Source of the DNA: Bacillota bacterium
Lineage (GTDB): Bacteria; Bacillota; Clostridia; Acetivibrionales; DTU013
Length of the DNA stretch: 64,000 nucleotides
Direction: 5' to 3'
NCBI GenBank assembly: GCA_023426125.1
Contig: JAFABI010000113.1
Coordinates: 116,908 to 180,907 of the forward strand
Positions 1 to 8,622 of this stretch are shown piece after piece; position 1 is the stretch's first letter, and every line of letters begins with the position of its first letter. Below the pieces are notes generated by a model. The model did not search any database and had not been told where the DNA came from. It saw only the letters and a list, made by a program, of their open reading frames with translations. Both the position numbers and the translations under genes were made by a program.

Positions 1-641
1 CCCGGCCCGGGAGCAAATTGATGCGCCAGCAGATAATCCGGCAGAAAGATACCATTCTTGCCGGCATAAGCTGTAAGGCCGGCAAGGGTCTCAACGGCTG
101 CTTCGGGAATCGAGTCGTTGAAGGAGTCGATTCCTCTCATTATTTTTCGTGGCAGCCTGAAACCCAGACCTCTGGGAATACACTGTGCAAATACCTGTGT
201 AATGAAGCTTCTGCCTTTTGTTACGCCATAAAGACTACCCATGTGGTTATCGACATGGGAAATCCGCACGCCTGCTTCTTCCAGGCGGTTGAACTGCGCG
301 GCAATTTCAGCGGCCACGTCCTCCTCCCTTACGTTTTCTTCAACCATTTCACAATTTCTGTGCATTGTACCGTCGCTGCCATGCAGCGAGGCTTTACCCG
401 TCAGACTCGCCCATCGCCATTCCTGCCTTTCCCATTCGCTGGTGAAGGTCAAATGCAGGCCCACCGCATGTTCCCTGTTTACGGCAGCCCATCCGGCCGC
501 TTCACTGAAGCCCGGCGTAACCGGCATAAGCGTAGCCGATGATACTTTTTTATGGATCATCAGTTGAATAATCGCTTTGTTATAGGAATGGCTCAGACCG
601 AAATCATCGGCATTCAATATTAGATAGGTTCTGGTTTTCAT
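1..641 (-). CDS. ChbG/YdjC-family carbohydrate deacetylase (3' end cut off by window edge)
   Basis: Reading the minus strand from the ATG at 641 gives about 213 codons open to the window edge. The N-terminus carries the YdjC/ChbG signature LILNADDFGLS followed by NKAI, then GLHLTF at about residue 62 and SHVDNHMG at about residue 130. In this family the Asp-Asp pair and the histidines bind the metal of an N-deacetylase acting on small oligosaccharides such as diacetylchitobiose. No signal peptide is visible, so it should act in the cytoplasm. AGGAGGATGTAA just upstream is a good ribosome site. It is the last visible gene downstream of the AraC sensor (20 bp gap) and LplABC-type transporter genes, which suggests processing of an imported amino-sugar oligomer (inference). 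The C-terminal part is not visible. Confidence 0.85.
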   Translation of the reverse strand, partial: MKTRTYLILNADDFGLSHSYNKAIIQLMIHKKVSSATLMPVTPGFSEAAGWAAVNREHAVGLHLTFTSEWERQEWRWASLTGKASLHGSDGTMHRNCEMVEENVREEDVAAEIAAQFNRLEEAGVRISHVDNHMGSLYGVTKGRSFITQVFAQCIPRGLGFRLPRKIMRGIDSFNDSIPEAAVETLAGLTAYAGKNGIFLPDYLLAHQFAPGP

Positions 642-660
642 TTACATCCTCCTCCATCGC

Positions 661-3030
661 TTAGGAATTGTTCTCCTTTTTTGCTGATGAAATTTCTTTA
701 TATTCCGTCGGCAGTATGCCTTCAAATTTTTTAAATGTCCGTATAAATGTCGTCCTGCTATAAAATCCAACCATGCTCATTGTTGCAAGGATGCTGCTAT
801 CTGTATTTTGGATGATTTCCTTTGCCTTGTTTATGCGTACTTTTGCAATGTAGTCGCTTATATTCATGCCGATCGCCTTCTTGAATATCCGCGAAATATA
901 TTTGGGTGATACCTGCATCCGGCTTGCAATCATATTAAGGCTAAGATCCTGCTTATAGTTATTATGAATATACTCTGCGGCAAGATTGGCGAGTTTATCC
1001 GATTTTAACGGTACTCTTTCCTCCGTCTGTTCAACCAGCCGTTCATAAAAGTTCAGCAGATGGTCCATACTTCCCTTGACCCCAAGGTTCAGGAGGGTAT
1101 ATGCATTAAATAATATATTTTTATCTCCGGATAATATACGGTTTAAATCCACACCCTCCCCGTCTGCAAATTTCATACCGGTGTTATATAGCTCTGCAAA
1201 CAGCCCTTTCATGCTCTTATGGGAAACATCCCTGCTTCTGTTAAAGCTCAGTATGCTTTCGGTCACTTTTGTCAATTCTTCCATATTTCCAGTCCCAAGG
1301 CAATTTAAAACCCTTTTTTCGTCTGCCGGTGAGTAATACACGCTGTTCTCCTCTATGACCCTGTCTGCATCACAAACACAGAATCTGTCCTCCGGCGTTT
1401 TTGCCATCGCGGTAAGCGCCTGATTAAAGGAACCTCCCAGCTCATTTACCGTCTCACAGTTCTTGCCTAAACCAATTTTTACATTTATATTTAAATAGCA
1501 GGCGTCATTTTCAAAAATGGCCACAATATTCTGCAGACTGTCCAGAAGCTTTTCCCGGTCCCCTTCCTTGAAAATATCTACAATGCATACATACGTGTTC
1601 CTTGTATATTCAAAAACATAAACCCTGCACACCTGCTCAATCATAATTGTAAGCAGATTGATCAACGCATTGATAAAGCTTGGCCAGTCAAATTGCGTAA
1701 ACTCCGAAAAGAATTCCTGTTTAAAATTGAATTTCACAACACAGCACGCCGTCCGTTTGTTGGTGAACCCATACTCTTCCATCAGCACGCTGTCAACGAT
1801 ATTCTTGTGCGAAAGCTCGCTGCCCTGAAAGGTATAGTCAAGCCATGTATTCAAATATTCATCGGAAATCGTTTTGATTTTTCGTTTAACATTTTGTTCA
1901 TGGGTGACCAAACGATCTATACCTTTTTTTATATCATCAAACTCATCTCTCCTGTATTTGTTCTCATACTCGTCATCCGTTTTCTGCTGCCTGCCTGTCA
2001 AAAGCTCGTGGATGCTTTTGACAGGCATATAGATCTTTCTGCTGAACAGGTAGGAAAACACAAGGCCTATTCCAAATAGTACAAGGCAGGTCAATATGAT
2101 AAAAGACCAGATACCCGCGGCAATTTTGTAGAATTCCCACAGGGGTGTAACTGAATAGTACTCCCATCCGAATTGTTCCAATCCCGAGTCAATGAGTATA
2201 TACTTTTTCCCATTTAATTCACACTTGCTAAAATCCGTATCCTTCCCTGTTCCTGAAGCACGGTCGATAATTTTTAAAAAGTCCCCCCTTTTAAGGTTTT
2301 TATCCGTACTTAGAAAAAAGTCACTGCTCCTGTTGATTAGAACAAACTCACTGCTTGCAAACACAGCGCTTCCTTCAAAGATTTTATAAAAAGTATTTGC
2401 CGATATGCAGGAAACCATAACCGCTCGATAGCCATTCACCTTTTGACTGGCCACAATGGGGATGATATAACTGCTGCGCATATTGCTGACCTTGGTAATC
2501 CATGAGGGCGGCAGAATCTCCAGACCATCCACGTTCATAAGCTTATCCTTCCAGAACTCCGCATCATAATTTTCAAAGCAGTAGAACTTTCCGAAAAATT
2601 TGCTGTAATCGGTCACACCATCGGAAGTAAGCACGATCTTATCATCCAGGTATACAAATACGATGTCGATCACACCACCGACAAGATTCCTCATTTGACC
2701 GGCGATACTTTTCGATATGCTGCTGCGTTCGGTAAGCTCCTCTGCAGTAAGCGCGTACGTCGGCTTTAAGCATTTGACCGTTTGCGTATCCTGGAAAAAC
2801 CCCACCATGGAATATTGTATATTCTTGATGTAGGTATTCATAATCTGGGCGGATGAACTTAAATTCATTTTCATTTTACTTGCAAAATTATGTTCCTGTA
2901 TTTTTATAAAATCGATATAGCTAAAAATCCCGATAACAAATATCAGCAGCGTCATGGACAAAAAATATAAAAATATCCTGGCAAAAAGGCTGTTAAGCTT
3001 CCGTCCGACCTTTTCCATCCATAAACGCAT
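661..3030 (-). CDS. Membrane-anchored AraC-family transcriptional regulator with extracellular sensor domain
   Basis: 789 aa. Two membrane segments, at about residues 16-38 and 308-330, bracket a roughly 270-residue extracytoplasmic sensor. A linker follows (about 340-680), and a C-terminal double helix-turn-helix of AraC type lies at about 690-785, with SPKYISRIFKKAIGMN and the second-helix region GFYSRTTFIRTFKKFEG. This single-polypeptide architecture is known in Firmicutes next to LplABC-type sugar ABC transporters, where it senses sugar or its binding protein and controls the transporter. It lies 246 bp downstream of the binding-protein gene in the same direction, with a stem-loop between them, and 20 bp upstream of the deacetylase gene. 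No kinase or receiver domain is present. Its sugar ligand cannot be read from sequence. Confidence 0.88.
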   Translation of the reverse strand: MRLWMEKVGRKLNSLFARIFLYFLSMTLLIFVIGIFSYIDFIKIQEHNFASKMKMNLSSSAQIMNTYIKNIQYSMVGFFQDTQTVKCLKPTYALTAEELTERSSISKSIAGQMRNLVGGVIDIVFVYLDDKIVLTSDGVTDYSKFFGKFYCFENYDAEFWKDKLMNVDGLEILPPSWITKVSNMRSSYIIPIVASQKVNGYRAVMVSCISANTFYKIFEGSAVFASSEFVLINRSSDFFLSTDKNLKRGDFLKIIDRASGTGKDTDFSKCELNGKKYILIDSGLEQFGWEYYSVTPLWEFYKIAAGIWSFIILTCLVLFGIGLVFSYLFSRKIYMPVKSIHELLTGRQQKTDDEYENKYRRDEFDDIKKGIDRLVTHEQNVKRKIKTISDEYLNTWLDYTFQGSELSHKNIVDSVLMEEYGFTNKRTACCVVKFNFKQEFFSEFTQFDWPSFINALINLLTIMIEQVCRVYVFEYTRNTYVCIVDIFKEGDREKLLDSLQNIVAIFENDACYLNINVKIGLGKNCETVNELGGSFNQALTAMAKTPEDRFCVCDADRVIEENSVYYSPADEKRVLNCLGTGNMEELTKVTESILSFNRSRDVSHKSMKGLFAELYNTGMKFADGEGVDLNRILSGDKNILFNAYTLLNLGVKGSMDHLLNFYERLVEQTEERVPLKSDKLANLAAEYIHNNYKQDLSLNMIASRMQVSPKYISRIFKKAIGMNISDYIAKVRINKAKEIIQNTDSSILATMSMVGFYSRTTFIRTFKKFEGILPTEYKEISSAKKENNS

Positions 3031-3188
3031 TGCAGAATCATCTCCGTATCTTTATCACACATATTTAATGAACTACGATATAATAAAACAATAACATATT
3101 TGGCGAAATATGTATAACGTATTTAATATACATTTATCCTGCCCGGTACTGAGAGCAAAACAAGCATTAATTGATCGGCGTTTATGCG

Positions 3189-3234
3189 CCTTCCGGAAAT
3201 AGCGCGAACGCTTCGGCGCGATACTTCCGGAAGG
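3189..3234 (-). other. Strong stem-loop between binding-protein and regulator genes
   Basis: Perfect 10-bp arms CCTTCCGGAA / TTCCGGAAGG enclose an inner GCGCG/CGCGC pairing. On the minus strand no T-run follows, so it is not a textbook terminator. It may act as a processing or stabilising element that lowers expression of the regulator relative to the abundant binding protein (inference). Confidence 0.5.
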
Positions 3235-3276
3235 ATAAATAAAATTTTTCGTTACAGTATCAGGCATGGAAAGCAA

Positions 3277-4884
3277 TTAATTCTTTAACCTGCCTTCGGC
3301 TTTGTTATAGATCTCTTCTATTTTCAAAGCACCTGCCTCAACAGCTTTTTGTGCGATTCCTTCAAATTCGCTCAAGGGAGTAGTCCCCAGGATAAACCTA
3401 TCAAGTTCGGGCAGTAGAATGGCATCTACAGCCATGTTGAGTTCCTTAAGCTCATTCTGTTCTTCCAATGTAAATGGCGGGTTCATCAACTCTTCAACGA
3501 ATCCATCGGCGGTTTTCCAAAATTCATAAAAATTCTTATCTTCCGCGGACAAAAACGGTTCCTGATTGCCGGTATCGTATCGGAAGGCCAAACCCAGCTG
3601 GCCTGCTCCGAGAGACGACATATAGCTTCTCCATGAATCGGCGTCGTTTTTAAATTTTGCAATGTAATCCGGATTGGGAATGCGTTTGTCTCCTTCGATG
3701 GTATAATGCTCATTAAGCACTCCGAAATTTGTCACATCCGTACCTTCCTCGGAATAGAACCAGTCAATGAATTTCATGACAAGCCCGGGATCCTTGACGT
3801 TCTTATTCACAACAATCGCATCATCCTTGTTGTACTGTGAATAGATGAAATTTCTTTTCTGTCCCTTGCTGTTGGTTAAAAGCTCCATCTGGACAAATTT
3901 CTGTTTTGGGTCCGCAGCCGCAAGAGCCTTATTGTAGTTTAAAGCAAATCCGCCATTCTCCCACATGAACGTAGACTTGCCACTGGACATTTTTTCATTG
4001 AACTGCTGCGATGTATTGATGGCAAAATCGGGGTCAAGGATTCCCTCTTTATAAAGAGTGCTGAAATAGGCCAGTACTTCTTTAAACTCCGGTCTGACAG
4101 CCCCGTATACCCACTTGCCTCCCTCGATATCCTTGTCAAAATACATGCCGTTATCCTGGCCATAGCCCGATCCCATCGGATATGCGGCAATATACAGAAG
4201 CCGCTTTGTTTCCCATCGGCAAGTCCACGGGAAGGTATCGGGCTGTGCCTTTTTAAATTCCTTCAATACATTGTGCAGCTCGTCGAAGGTCTTGGGCATT
4301 TCAAGGTTCAAACTCTCCAGCAGGTCCTGCCTGATCAGCGGAGACGTGGCTGAAAGAGTGGCAGCGGATCTCGAAGACGTCACCAGATAGTAGTATTTTC
4401 CATCGGAGGAACACCTTGTGAAGTTCGGATCGTCTTTTGTGACCTTCATGTAGTTTGGCATTACATCAAAGTAATCGCTTACGGGCAAAAAAACATTTTT
4501 CCCGCTGTAGTATACGGCTCCCAGCCGGCTGGCGATCATTATATCGGGCATGTCTCCCGATGCGACCAACGTAGCTGCCTTCTGCTCATAATCGCTTGTT
4601 ACTGCCTCAAGCTCGATTTTTATGCCGGTCTTTTTATAGATTTCACTGAGGATGGGGCTATCCTGCAAAAACGGCTGGGAAGGGTGTTCGCCCCGCATCA
4701 TCGTAAGGGTGACTTCCTTGTCGGTCAACTTCGAAGCGGATACTTCAGACGACTTTTCGCCGGCGGCAGAGCTTTCCTTGGTAGTTTCCCCGGATTTTCC
4801 ATCCGTTGAGGAGCAGCCGGTTGACATACCCAATGCAACCAACACACAGACCAGTAAAGACAGAACCCTCTTGAATCTTTTCAT
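3277..4884 (-). CDS. Extracellular sugar-binding lipoprotein (LplA-type ABC transporter)
   Basis: 535 aa. N-terminal lipoprotein signal: basic MKRFKR, hydrophobic core, then a lipobox-like region with the acylated Cys at about residue 24 (STGC). A Ser/Thr/Glu/Lys-rich linker follows (about 25-50), then a family-1-like extracellular solute-binding fold. Length and the paired LplB/LplC-type permeases place it in the CUT1 group that lacks a dedicated ATPase gene and usually shares MsmK/UgpC-type ATPases encoded elsewhere. The gene is third in the minus-strand order permease B - permease C - binding protein, 63 bp after permease C. Substrate is probably an oligosaccharide; the neighbouring deacetylase hints at an acetylated amino sugar (inference). 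AGGAGGCGTGAAAAA precedes the ATG. Confidence 0.9.
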   Translation of the reverse strand: MKRFKRVLSLLVCVLVALGMSTGCSSTDGKSGETTKESSAAGEKSSEVSASKLTDKEVTLTMMRGEHPSQPFLQDSPILSEIYKKTGIKIELEAVTSDYEQKAATLVASGDMPDIMIASRLGAVYYSGKNVFLPVSDYFDVMPNYMKVTKDDPNFTRCSSDGKYYYLVTSSRSAATLSATSPLIRQDLLESLNLEMPKTFDELHNVLKEFKKAQPDTFPWTCRWETKRLLYIAAYPMGSGYGQDNGMYFDKDIEGGKWVYGAVRPEFKEVLAYFSTLYKEGILDPDFAINTSQQFNEKMSSGKSTFMWENGGFALNYNKALAAADPKQKFVQMELLTNSKGQKRNFIYSQYNKDDAIVVNKNVKDPGLVMKFIDWFYSEEGTDVTNFGVLNEHYTIEGDKRIPNPDYIAKFKNDADSWRSYMSSLGAGQLGLAFRYDTGNQEPFLSAEDKNFYEFWKTADGFVEELMNPPFTLEEQNELKELNMAVDAILLPELDRFILGTTPLSEFEGIAQKAVEAGALKIEEIYNKAEGRLKN

Positions 4885-4947
4885 TTTTTCACGCCTCCTG
4901 TTTTTATTTTATTTGACATATGCGAAAAACTATAGCGCACTGGTTTT

Positions 4948-5835
4948 TTATCCTTTTATTGAGCCTATCATAACTCCCTTTATAAGGAATTTTTGTACAA
5001 ACGGGTATAGGATCAGTATTGGGAGAACCGTAATGAGGATAACGGCATATTTGATATTGGTTTGTACCGACAGAATATCCTGGCCCACTCCAATCCTGTT
5101 TACCGCTTCTCCCATATTGCCGTCCACAACCATACTCCGTAAAATGAGCTGCATGGGAAACATTACTTTTTTGCTCAGGTATAAGATATAGTCAAAAAAC
5201 CGGTTCCACTGCGCTACGGCATAAAACAGGAGCATTGTTGCCATAATCGGTTTGGAAAGCGGAATTACGATTTTTGTAAATATGCCGATATCATTTGCGC
5301 CATCGATGGTTGCCGCTTCATGCAGCGATTCGGGTATTGATTGAAAAAATGTCCTCATGATGATCATGTTATAAGTGCTCATGCCATTTACCAGCAGCAC
5401 CGCCCATATGGTATCCTTCAGGTTCAAAAACTTCGCAACCAGCAGATAGGTTGGAATCATGCCGCCATCAAACAGCATTGTGAATAAAATAATCGCTATG
5501 AAGAACTTTTTGCCGGTCAGACTCCTTTTTGAAAGCGGATATGCACACAACGAAGTAAGTATCATGTTGATTGCCGTTCCAAGGGTCACATAACAAACCG
5601 TATTCAAATAGGCCCTTGAAATCAGCGGGTTATCGAATATGATTCCGTATGCGCTCAGATTTACACCGATGGGGAAGAGAAATACCTCATTCCTGACAAC
5701 ACTCATACCGTTGCTTATTGAAACCACTGCCATATAATAAAACGGAAATACGCATACAAAGATAAGTATACACATAAAAATCATATTTACTGCATCAAAG
5801 GCCCTTGAGAACACGCTATCGTTTATTTTCTTCAT
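4948..5835 (-). CDS. Sugar ABC transporter permease, LplC/CarB-type
   Basis: 295 aa when started at the ATG at 5835 (MKKINDSVF), which has GGAG about 11 nt upstream. A longer reading frame to 6177 exists but overlaps the preceding permease and has no family similarity in its extension. About six membrane segments are visible. The cytoplasmic EAA loop EAATIDGANDIGIFTKIVIP at about residues 185-205 docks to the ATPase. The C-terminus KGVMIGSIKG is typical of this subfamily. Partner of the permease encoded upstream (44 bp gap). Confidence 0.9.
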   Translation of the reverse strand: MKKINDSVFSRAFDAVNMIFMCILIFVCVFPFYYMAVVSISNGMSVVRNEVFLFPIGVNLSAYGIIFDNPLISRAYLNTVCYVTLGTAINMILTSLCAYPLSKRSLTGKKFFIAIILFTMLFDGGMIPTYLLVAKFLNLKDTIWAVLLVNGMSTYNMIIMRTFFQSIPESLHEAATIDGANDIGIFTKIVIPLSKPIMATMLLFYAVAQWNRFFDYILYLSKKVMFPMQLILRSMVVDGNMGEAVNRIGVGQDILSVQTNIKYAVILITVLPILILYPFVQKFLIKGVMIGSIKG

Positions 5836-5879
5836 AAATACGCAAACTCCATTCCTGTGAATCACAAGCCTGTGGATTG

Positions 5880-6827
5880 TCAAAACATACTGGTATCGCT
5901 GATTTTTTTCGTTATGGTATTTGCCGTCAGGATGAAAATCATGCCGACAAACGACTGGAAAAACCCGACCGCGGTTGCATAGCTGAAATCTGCACCCAAT
6001 AAGCCTCTCCGGTAAACATAAGTCGCAATGACGTCCGATGTCTCGTAGGTAGCGCCCCGATAAAGCAGAATAATCTTTTCGAAGGATACACTCATGACAT
6101 TGCCGACAGCAAGTATCAGCATTATAGAAATCGTAGGTGCAAGATACGGCAGCGTAACATTCAACAGTTGTTTCCATCTTCCCGCACCGTCGATAATCGC
6201 AGCTTCATATACAGTCGCATCCACGCCCGTTATCGCCGCAAGGTATATGATTGATCCCCAGCCGACGCTCTGCCATATTTCAGACGTTACATAGACAAAT
6301 GGAAACCATTGAGCTTCCATAAGGAAATTGATCTTTTGTATGCCTATCGAAAATAAGACGGTATTTATCATGCCTTCTCTGGCAAAAAAGTTGACAATCA
6401 TGCCGCAAACAACAACGGTGGATATAAAATAAGGCATGTAGCTTACACTCTGGGCAAAACGTTTAAATCGGGGGAACTTCAGTTCGTTTAACAGCAATGC
6501 AAGTATGATGGGGGCAGGGAATGCAAAGATCAGCATGTATACATTAAGAAGGATTGTATTGCGGAAGCCTCTCCAAAATACCGGATCGAATACGAATGCC
6601 TGAAAATACTTGAAGCCCGCCCATGGACTGCCCATAATACCTTTATTGATATCGAAGTCTTTTACGGATAATAAAAGTCCATACATGGGCCCATACCGAA
6701 AGATCAGGTAATAAGTCAAAGGTAAGATCAACATGATCAGCAGGTACCTGTCTTTTTTTAAGCGGCTGCAAAAAACGCTTGAACTGCCTTCCTTATTCAA
6801 AACTATTCCCATCGACGGATCCGGCAT
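5880..6827 (-). CDS. Sugar ABC transporter permease, LplB-type
   Basis: 315 aa with about six membrane segments. Near the N-terminus is the LplB hallmark FRYGPMYGLLLSVKDF followed by KGIMGSPWAGFKYF. The EAA loop is YEAAIIDGAGRWKQLLNVTL at about residues 210-230. AAAGGAGAGC upstream of the ATG supports the start. It is the first gene of the minus-strand transporter set; the region immediately upstream holds a 141-bp palindromic element, and I did not find a convincing sigma-A promoter there. Confidence 0.9.
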   Translation of the reverse strand: MPDPSMGIVLNKEGSSSVFCSRLKKDRYLLIMLILPLTYYLIFRYGPMYGLLLSVKDFDINKGIMGSPWAGFKYFQAFVFDPVFWRGFRNTILLNVYMLIFAFPAPIILALLLNELKFPRFKRFAQSVSYMPYFISTVVVCGMIVNFFAREGMINTVLFSIGIQKINFLMEAQWFPFVYVTSEIWQSVGWGSIIYLAAITGVDATVYEAAIIDGAGRWKQLLNVTLPYLAPTISIMLILAVGNVMSVSFEKIILLYRGATYETSDVIATYVYRRGLLGADFSYATAVGFFQSFVGMIFILTANTITKKISDTSMF

Positions 6828-6854
6828 ATATTTTGCTCTCCTTTGTCAATAGTA

Positions 6855-6995
6855 AGCACTGGCGAAAATATAACTTCCGATAATCTTTTCCGGGGAACTA
6901 CGCTTGGTAGGCTGCATAGGCGAGCAGCAAGCTTTAGCTTGCGACCAGCCCGCTCCATTCCCCAGAAAAGAATCGGAAGTAATATTTCCGGTGCT
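6855..6995. repeat. Imperfect 141-bp palindromic element, GCGACCAGCC family, copy 1
   Basis: Outer arms begin AGCACTGG and end CCGGTGCT and pair over most of about 45 bp per side, including ACTTCCGA / TCGGAAGT and the TTTTCCGGGGAA / TTCCCCAGAAAA pairing. The central loop holds an AAGCTTTAGCTT hairpin followed by GCGACCAGCC at 6941-6950. Positions 6909-6950 reappear almost base for base in reverse orientation at 11215-11254, and the same core with different arms occurs at 17302-17421. A small non-autonomous palindromic element is the likely nature (inference). Confidence 0.65.
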
Positions 6996-7270
6996 CCTAA
7001 ATAAAAAACGGATATTCAGCGCTTCATCATGGCTTTTCTATATGAATTTTACAACACATGCCCTCTGTTTTCAACGAGTAGTTGGGGCCTTCATGTTTCA
7101 AATATCCACCAAACGGTGTCGCGTTTCATATTTCTGCATGTTTCATATTTCTATTCTCAGGTTCACTATACAAATCTATAAGAAAATTTTCAAATCCCAT
7201 CCGTAAGAAAGTATGCCGGTGATTTGCGCCCACCCATGGCTTGATGAAAATACAGGAGCATAAATCGAAT

Positions 7271-7391
7271 GTAGGGGCGCGCATTGCGCGTCCGCAGTAT
7301 GCAATCTGAGCCAGTGTGCGTCTGGGGACGGTTCCTGACTCTTAAACATAACCGGCGAAACAATGCCTGACGGCAAACGGTCACCCCCTAC
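7271..7391. repeat. GTAGGGG...CCCCTAC intergenic repeat, copy 1
   Basis: Starts GTAGGGGCGCGCATTGCGCG and ends ACCCCCTAC, forming terminal inverted repeats around about 105 bp that also contain GGGGACGGTTCCTGACTC. A related shorter copy lies at 9877-9955. Such GTAGGGGC repeats are common between genes in Firmicutes. The rest of 6996-7451 shows no gene I can support. Confidence 0.55.
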
Positions 7392-7451
7392 ATCCGATCT
7401 TTGCAAGGCACCCTTCAAGAGGCAAAAGGTTTCCTGCAGCTTTAAAGCTTC

Positions 7452-7895
7452 TTACAGCAGTGCAATGGACTTTACCCTATAGCGGTAAACACCCCCCGGA
7501 GTATTTACCGCTACGGTTTCACCTTCTTCTTTCATGAGCAATGCCATTCCTACAGGCGATAAAAAAGAGATATAGTCATTTACTATATCCCTTTCAGAAG
7601 GAGCTACAATTTTGTATTTGAAGGTCTCGTCATGGTCTATATCCTGAATTTCAACCTCGCTGCCGATGACCACGAAGGGGAAATGTTTTTCGCTCTGCTC
7701 CTGAAAGGTGACATGTTCCAATGCTTTATTAAATTTTTTCACATACTCCGCTGCCAATTGAAGGATATCCGCCCGTTCCTGGGTGGGGTGCGGGTAATAG
7801 TCATTCACAATGTCCCGGAAATCCTCCTCAAAATCCACAATGCTTTTCAACAGCTTTTCAAAGGCCTCCTGGCTTAGCACAAGTCTATCGCCCAT
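7452..7895 (-). CDS. GreA/GreB-family transcript cleavage factor-like protein
   Basis: 147 aa, close to GreA length. The N-terminal half (about 1-70) is helical and could form a short coiled coil. The C-terminal half (about 75-147) has the GreA/GreB C-terminal FKBP-like fold with VVIGSEVEIQDID, then YKIVAPSERD, SPVGMALLMKEEGETVAV and a terminal YRVKSI strand. The SPvG..Ll...eGd.v.v pattern is the signature that binds RNA polymerase. The N-terminal acidic tip of true GreA is not obvious, so it may be a Gre-like regulator instead of a transcript-cleavage factor. Ribosome site AGGAGGG lies 6 nt before the ATG. A good minus-strand promoter is at 7986-8014. Monocistronic. Confidence 0.8.
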   Translation of the reverse strand: MGDRLVLSQEAFEKLLKSIVDFEEDFRDIVNDYYPHPTQERADILQLAAEYVKKFNKALEHVTFQEQSEKHFPFVVIGSEVEIQDIDHDETFKYKIVAPSERDIVNDYISFLSPVGMALLMKEEGETVAVNTPGGVYRYRVKSIALL

Positions 7896-7985
7896 GATTA
7901 ACCCTCCTGATTCTTTTATATTTTATGGATTTGCCATAAAAAAGATTTTGACACCCTGCCCAAAAAGCAAAGTGCCATCTCTTAA

Positions 7986-8014
7986 AGGATACCATACATG
8001 GGTTCACATGTCAA
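7986..8014 (-). promoter_or_regulatory. Sigma-A-type promoter of the Gre-like gene
   Basis: On the minus strand TTGACA (8009-8014) and TATCCT (7986-7991) are separated by exactly 17 bp, giving a leader of about 85 nt to the ATG at 7895. Seen directly; the -10 is a 5/6 match-type box. Confidence 0.65.
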
Positions 8015-8194
8015 CTCTGCCACCATTTTACATTAAAATGCAGACAATACATTAAATAACTTCTGGTAAGGTTTCAAAGCCACAGAATGGTACACCTGAA
8101 TAGGAAAGTGCGCTTTTTCCATCCTGTGCGACAGTGAAGAACCGTTCCCCTGCCGCAATAGCAAAAAGTGGATAGAGGAAACGCAAACTGATTC

Positions 8195-8223
8195 TTGACA
8201 GTTTTGGACTATTTCGGTAGTAT
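8195..8223 (+). promoter_or_regulatory. Promoter of the BlaI/M56 pair
   Basis: TTGACA at 8195-8200, 17-bp spacer, TAGTAT at 8218-8223, about 40 nt before the BlaI start. The -10 box lies inside the palindrome at 8217-8236, so a bound dimer would block polymerase directly. Confidence 0.75.
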
Positions 8224-8236
8224 ATAAATATACTAC
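8217..8236. promoter_or_regulatory. Probable BlaI-family operator
   Basis: GTAGTATATAAATATACTAC has 9-bp perfect arms around AA. BlaI/MecI dimers bind TACTA/TAGTA-type dyads (known), and this one overlaps the -10 of the promoter of a BlaI-family gene, so negative autoregulation is the natural reading. Confidence 0.75.
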
Positions 8237-8262
8237 GATAATTGTCCGGAGTGTTTTAACCG

Positions 8263-8622
8263 ATGGAAGCGAAAAAACTATTTGACAGCGAATTAAAAGT
8301 CATGGAGATCATCTGGAACAAGGAACCCGTATCCGCAAAGGAAATAAGCCTTATTGCCGCGGAAACGGAGGGTTGGAACAAAAATACAACTTATACCGTG
8401 ATTAAAAAGCTCATTGATAAAAAGGCTGTTTTACGAACCGAGCCAAATTTTATCTGTACATCCATTTTGAAGAAAGAGGAGGTTCAAAAGGCGGAAACAA
8501 TGGGTTTGATTGACAGGCTGTATAACGGCTCCAAAAAAGCGTTTTTTTCCGCTTTTTTAAATGAGAAGAATTTGAGCCGGGAAGAGCTGGAAGAACTGAG
8601 AGCAATGATTGAAAAAAGGTGA
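8263..8622 (+). CDS. BlaI/MecI/CopY-family transcriptional repressor
   Basis: 119 aa, the usual family length. An N-terminal winged helix (about 1-75) contains LKVMEIIWNKEPVSAKEI and the recognition region NKNTTYTVIKKLIDKKAVL. A C-terminal helical dimerisation part (about 85-119) follows. In the family, a membrane metalloprotease of the BlaR1/M56 type relieves repression by cleaving the repressor. Here the M56 gene follows with a TGATG overlap. Promoter and palindromic operator sit directly upstream. No beta-lactamase or other obvious target is adjacent, so the target may be the pair itself or genes elsewhere. Confidence 0.9.
   Translation: MEAKKLFDSELKVMEIIWNKEPVSAKEISLIAAETEGWNKNTTYTVIKKLIDKKAVLRTEPNFICTSILKKEEVQKAETMGLIDRLYNGSKKAFFSAFLNEKNLSREELEELRAMIEKR

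Noticed and set aside
4948..6177. Longer 409-codon version of the LplC-type permease
   Set aside because: The extra 114 residues overlap the LplB-type gene and are unlike the family; a ribosome site supports ATG 5835.
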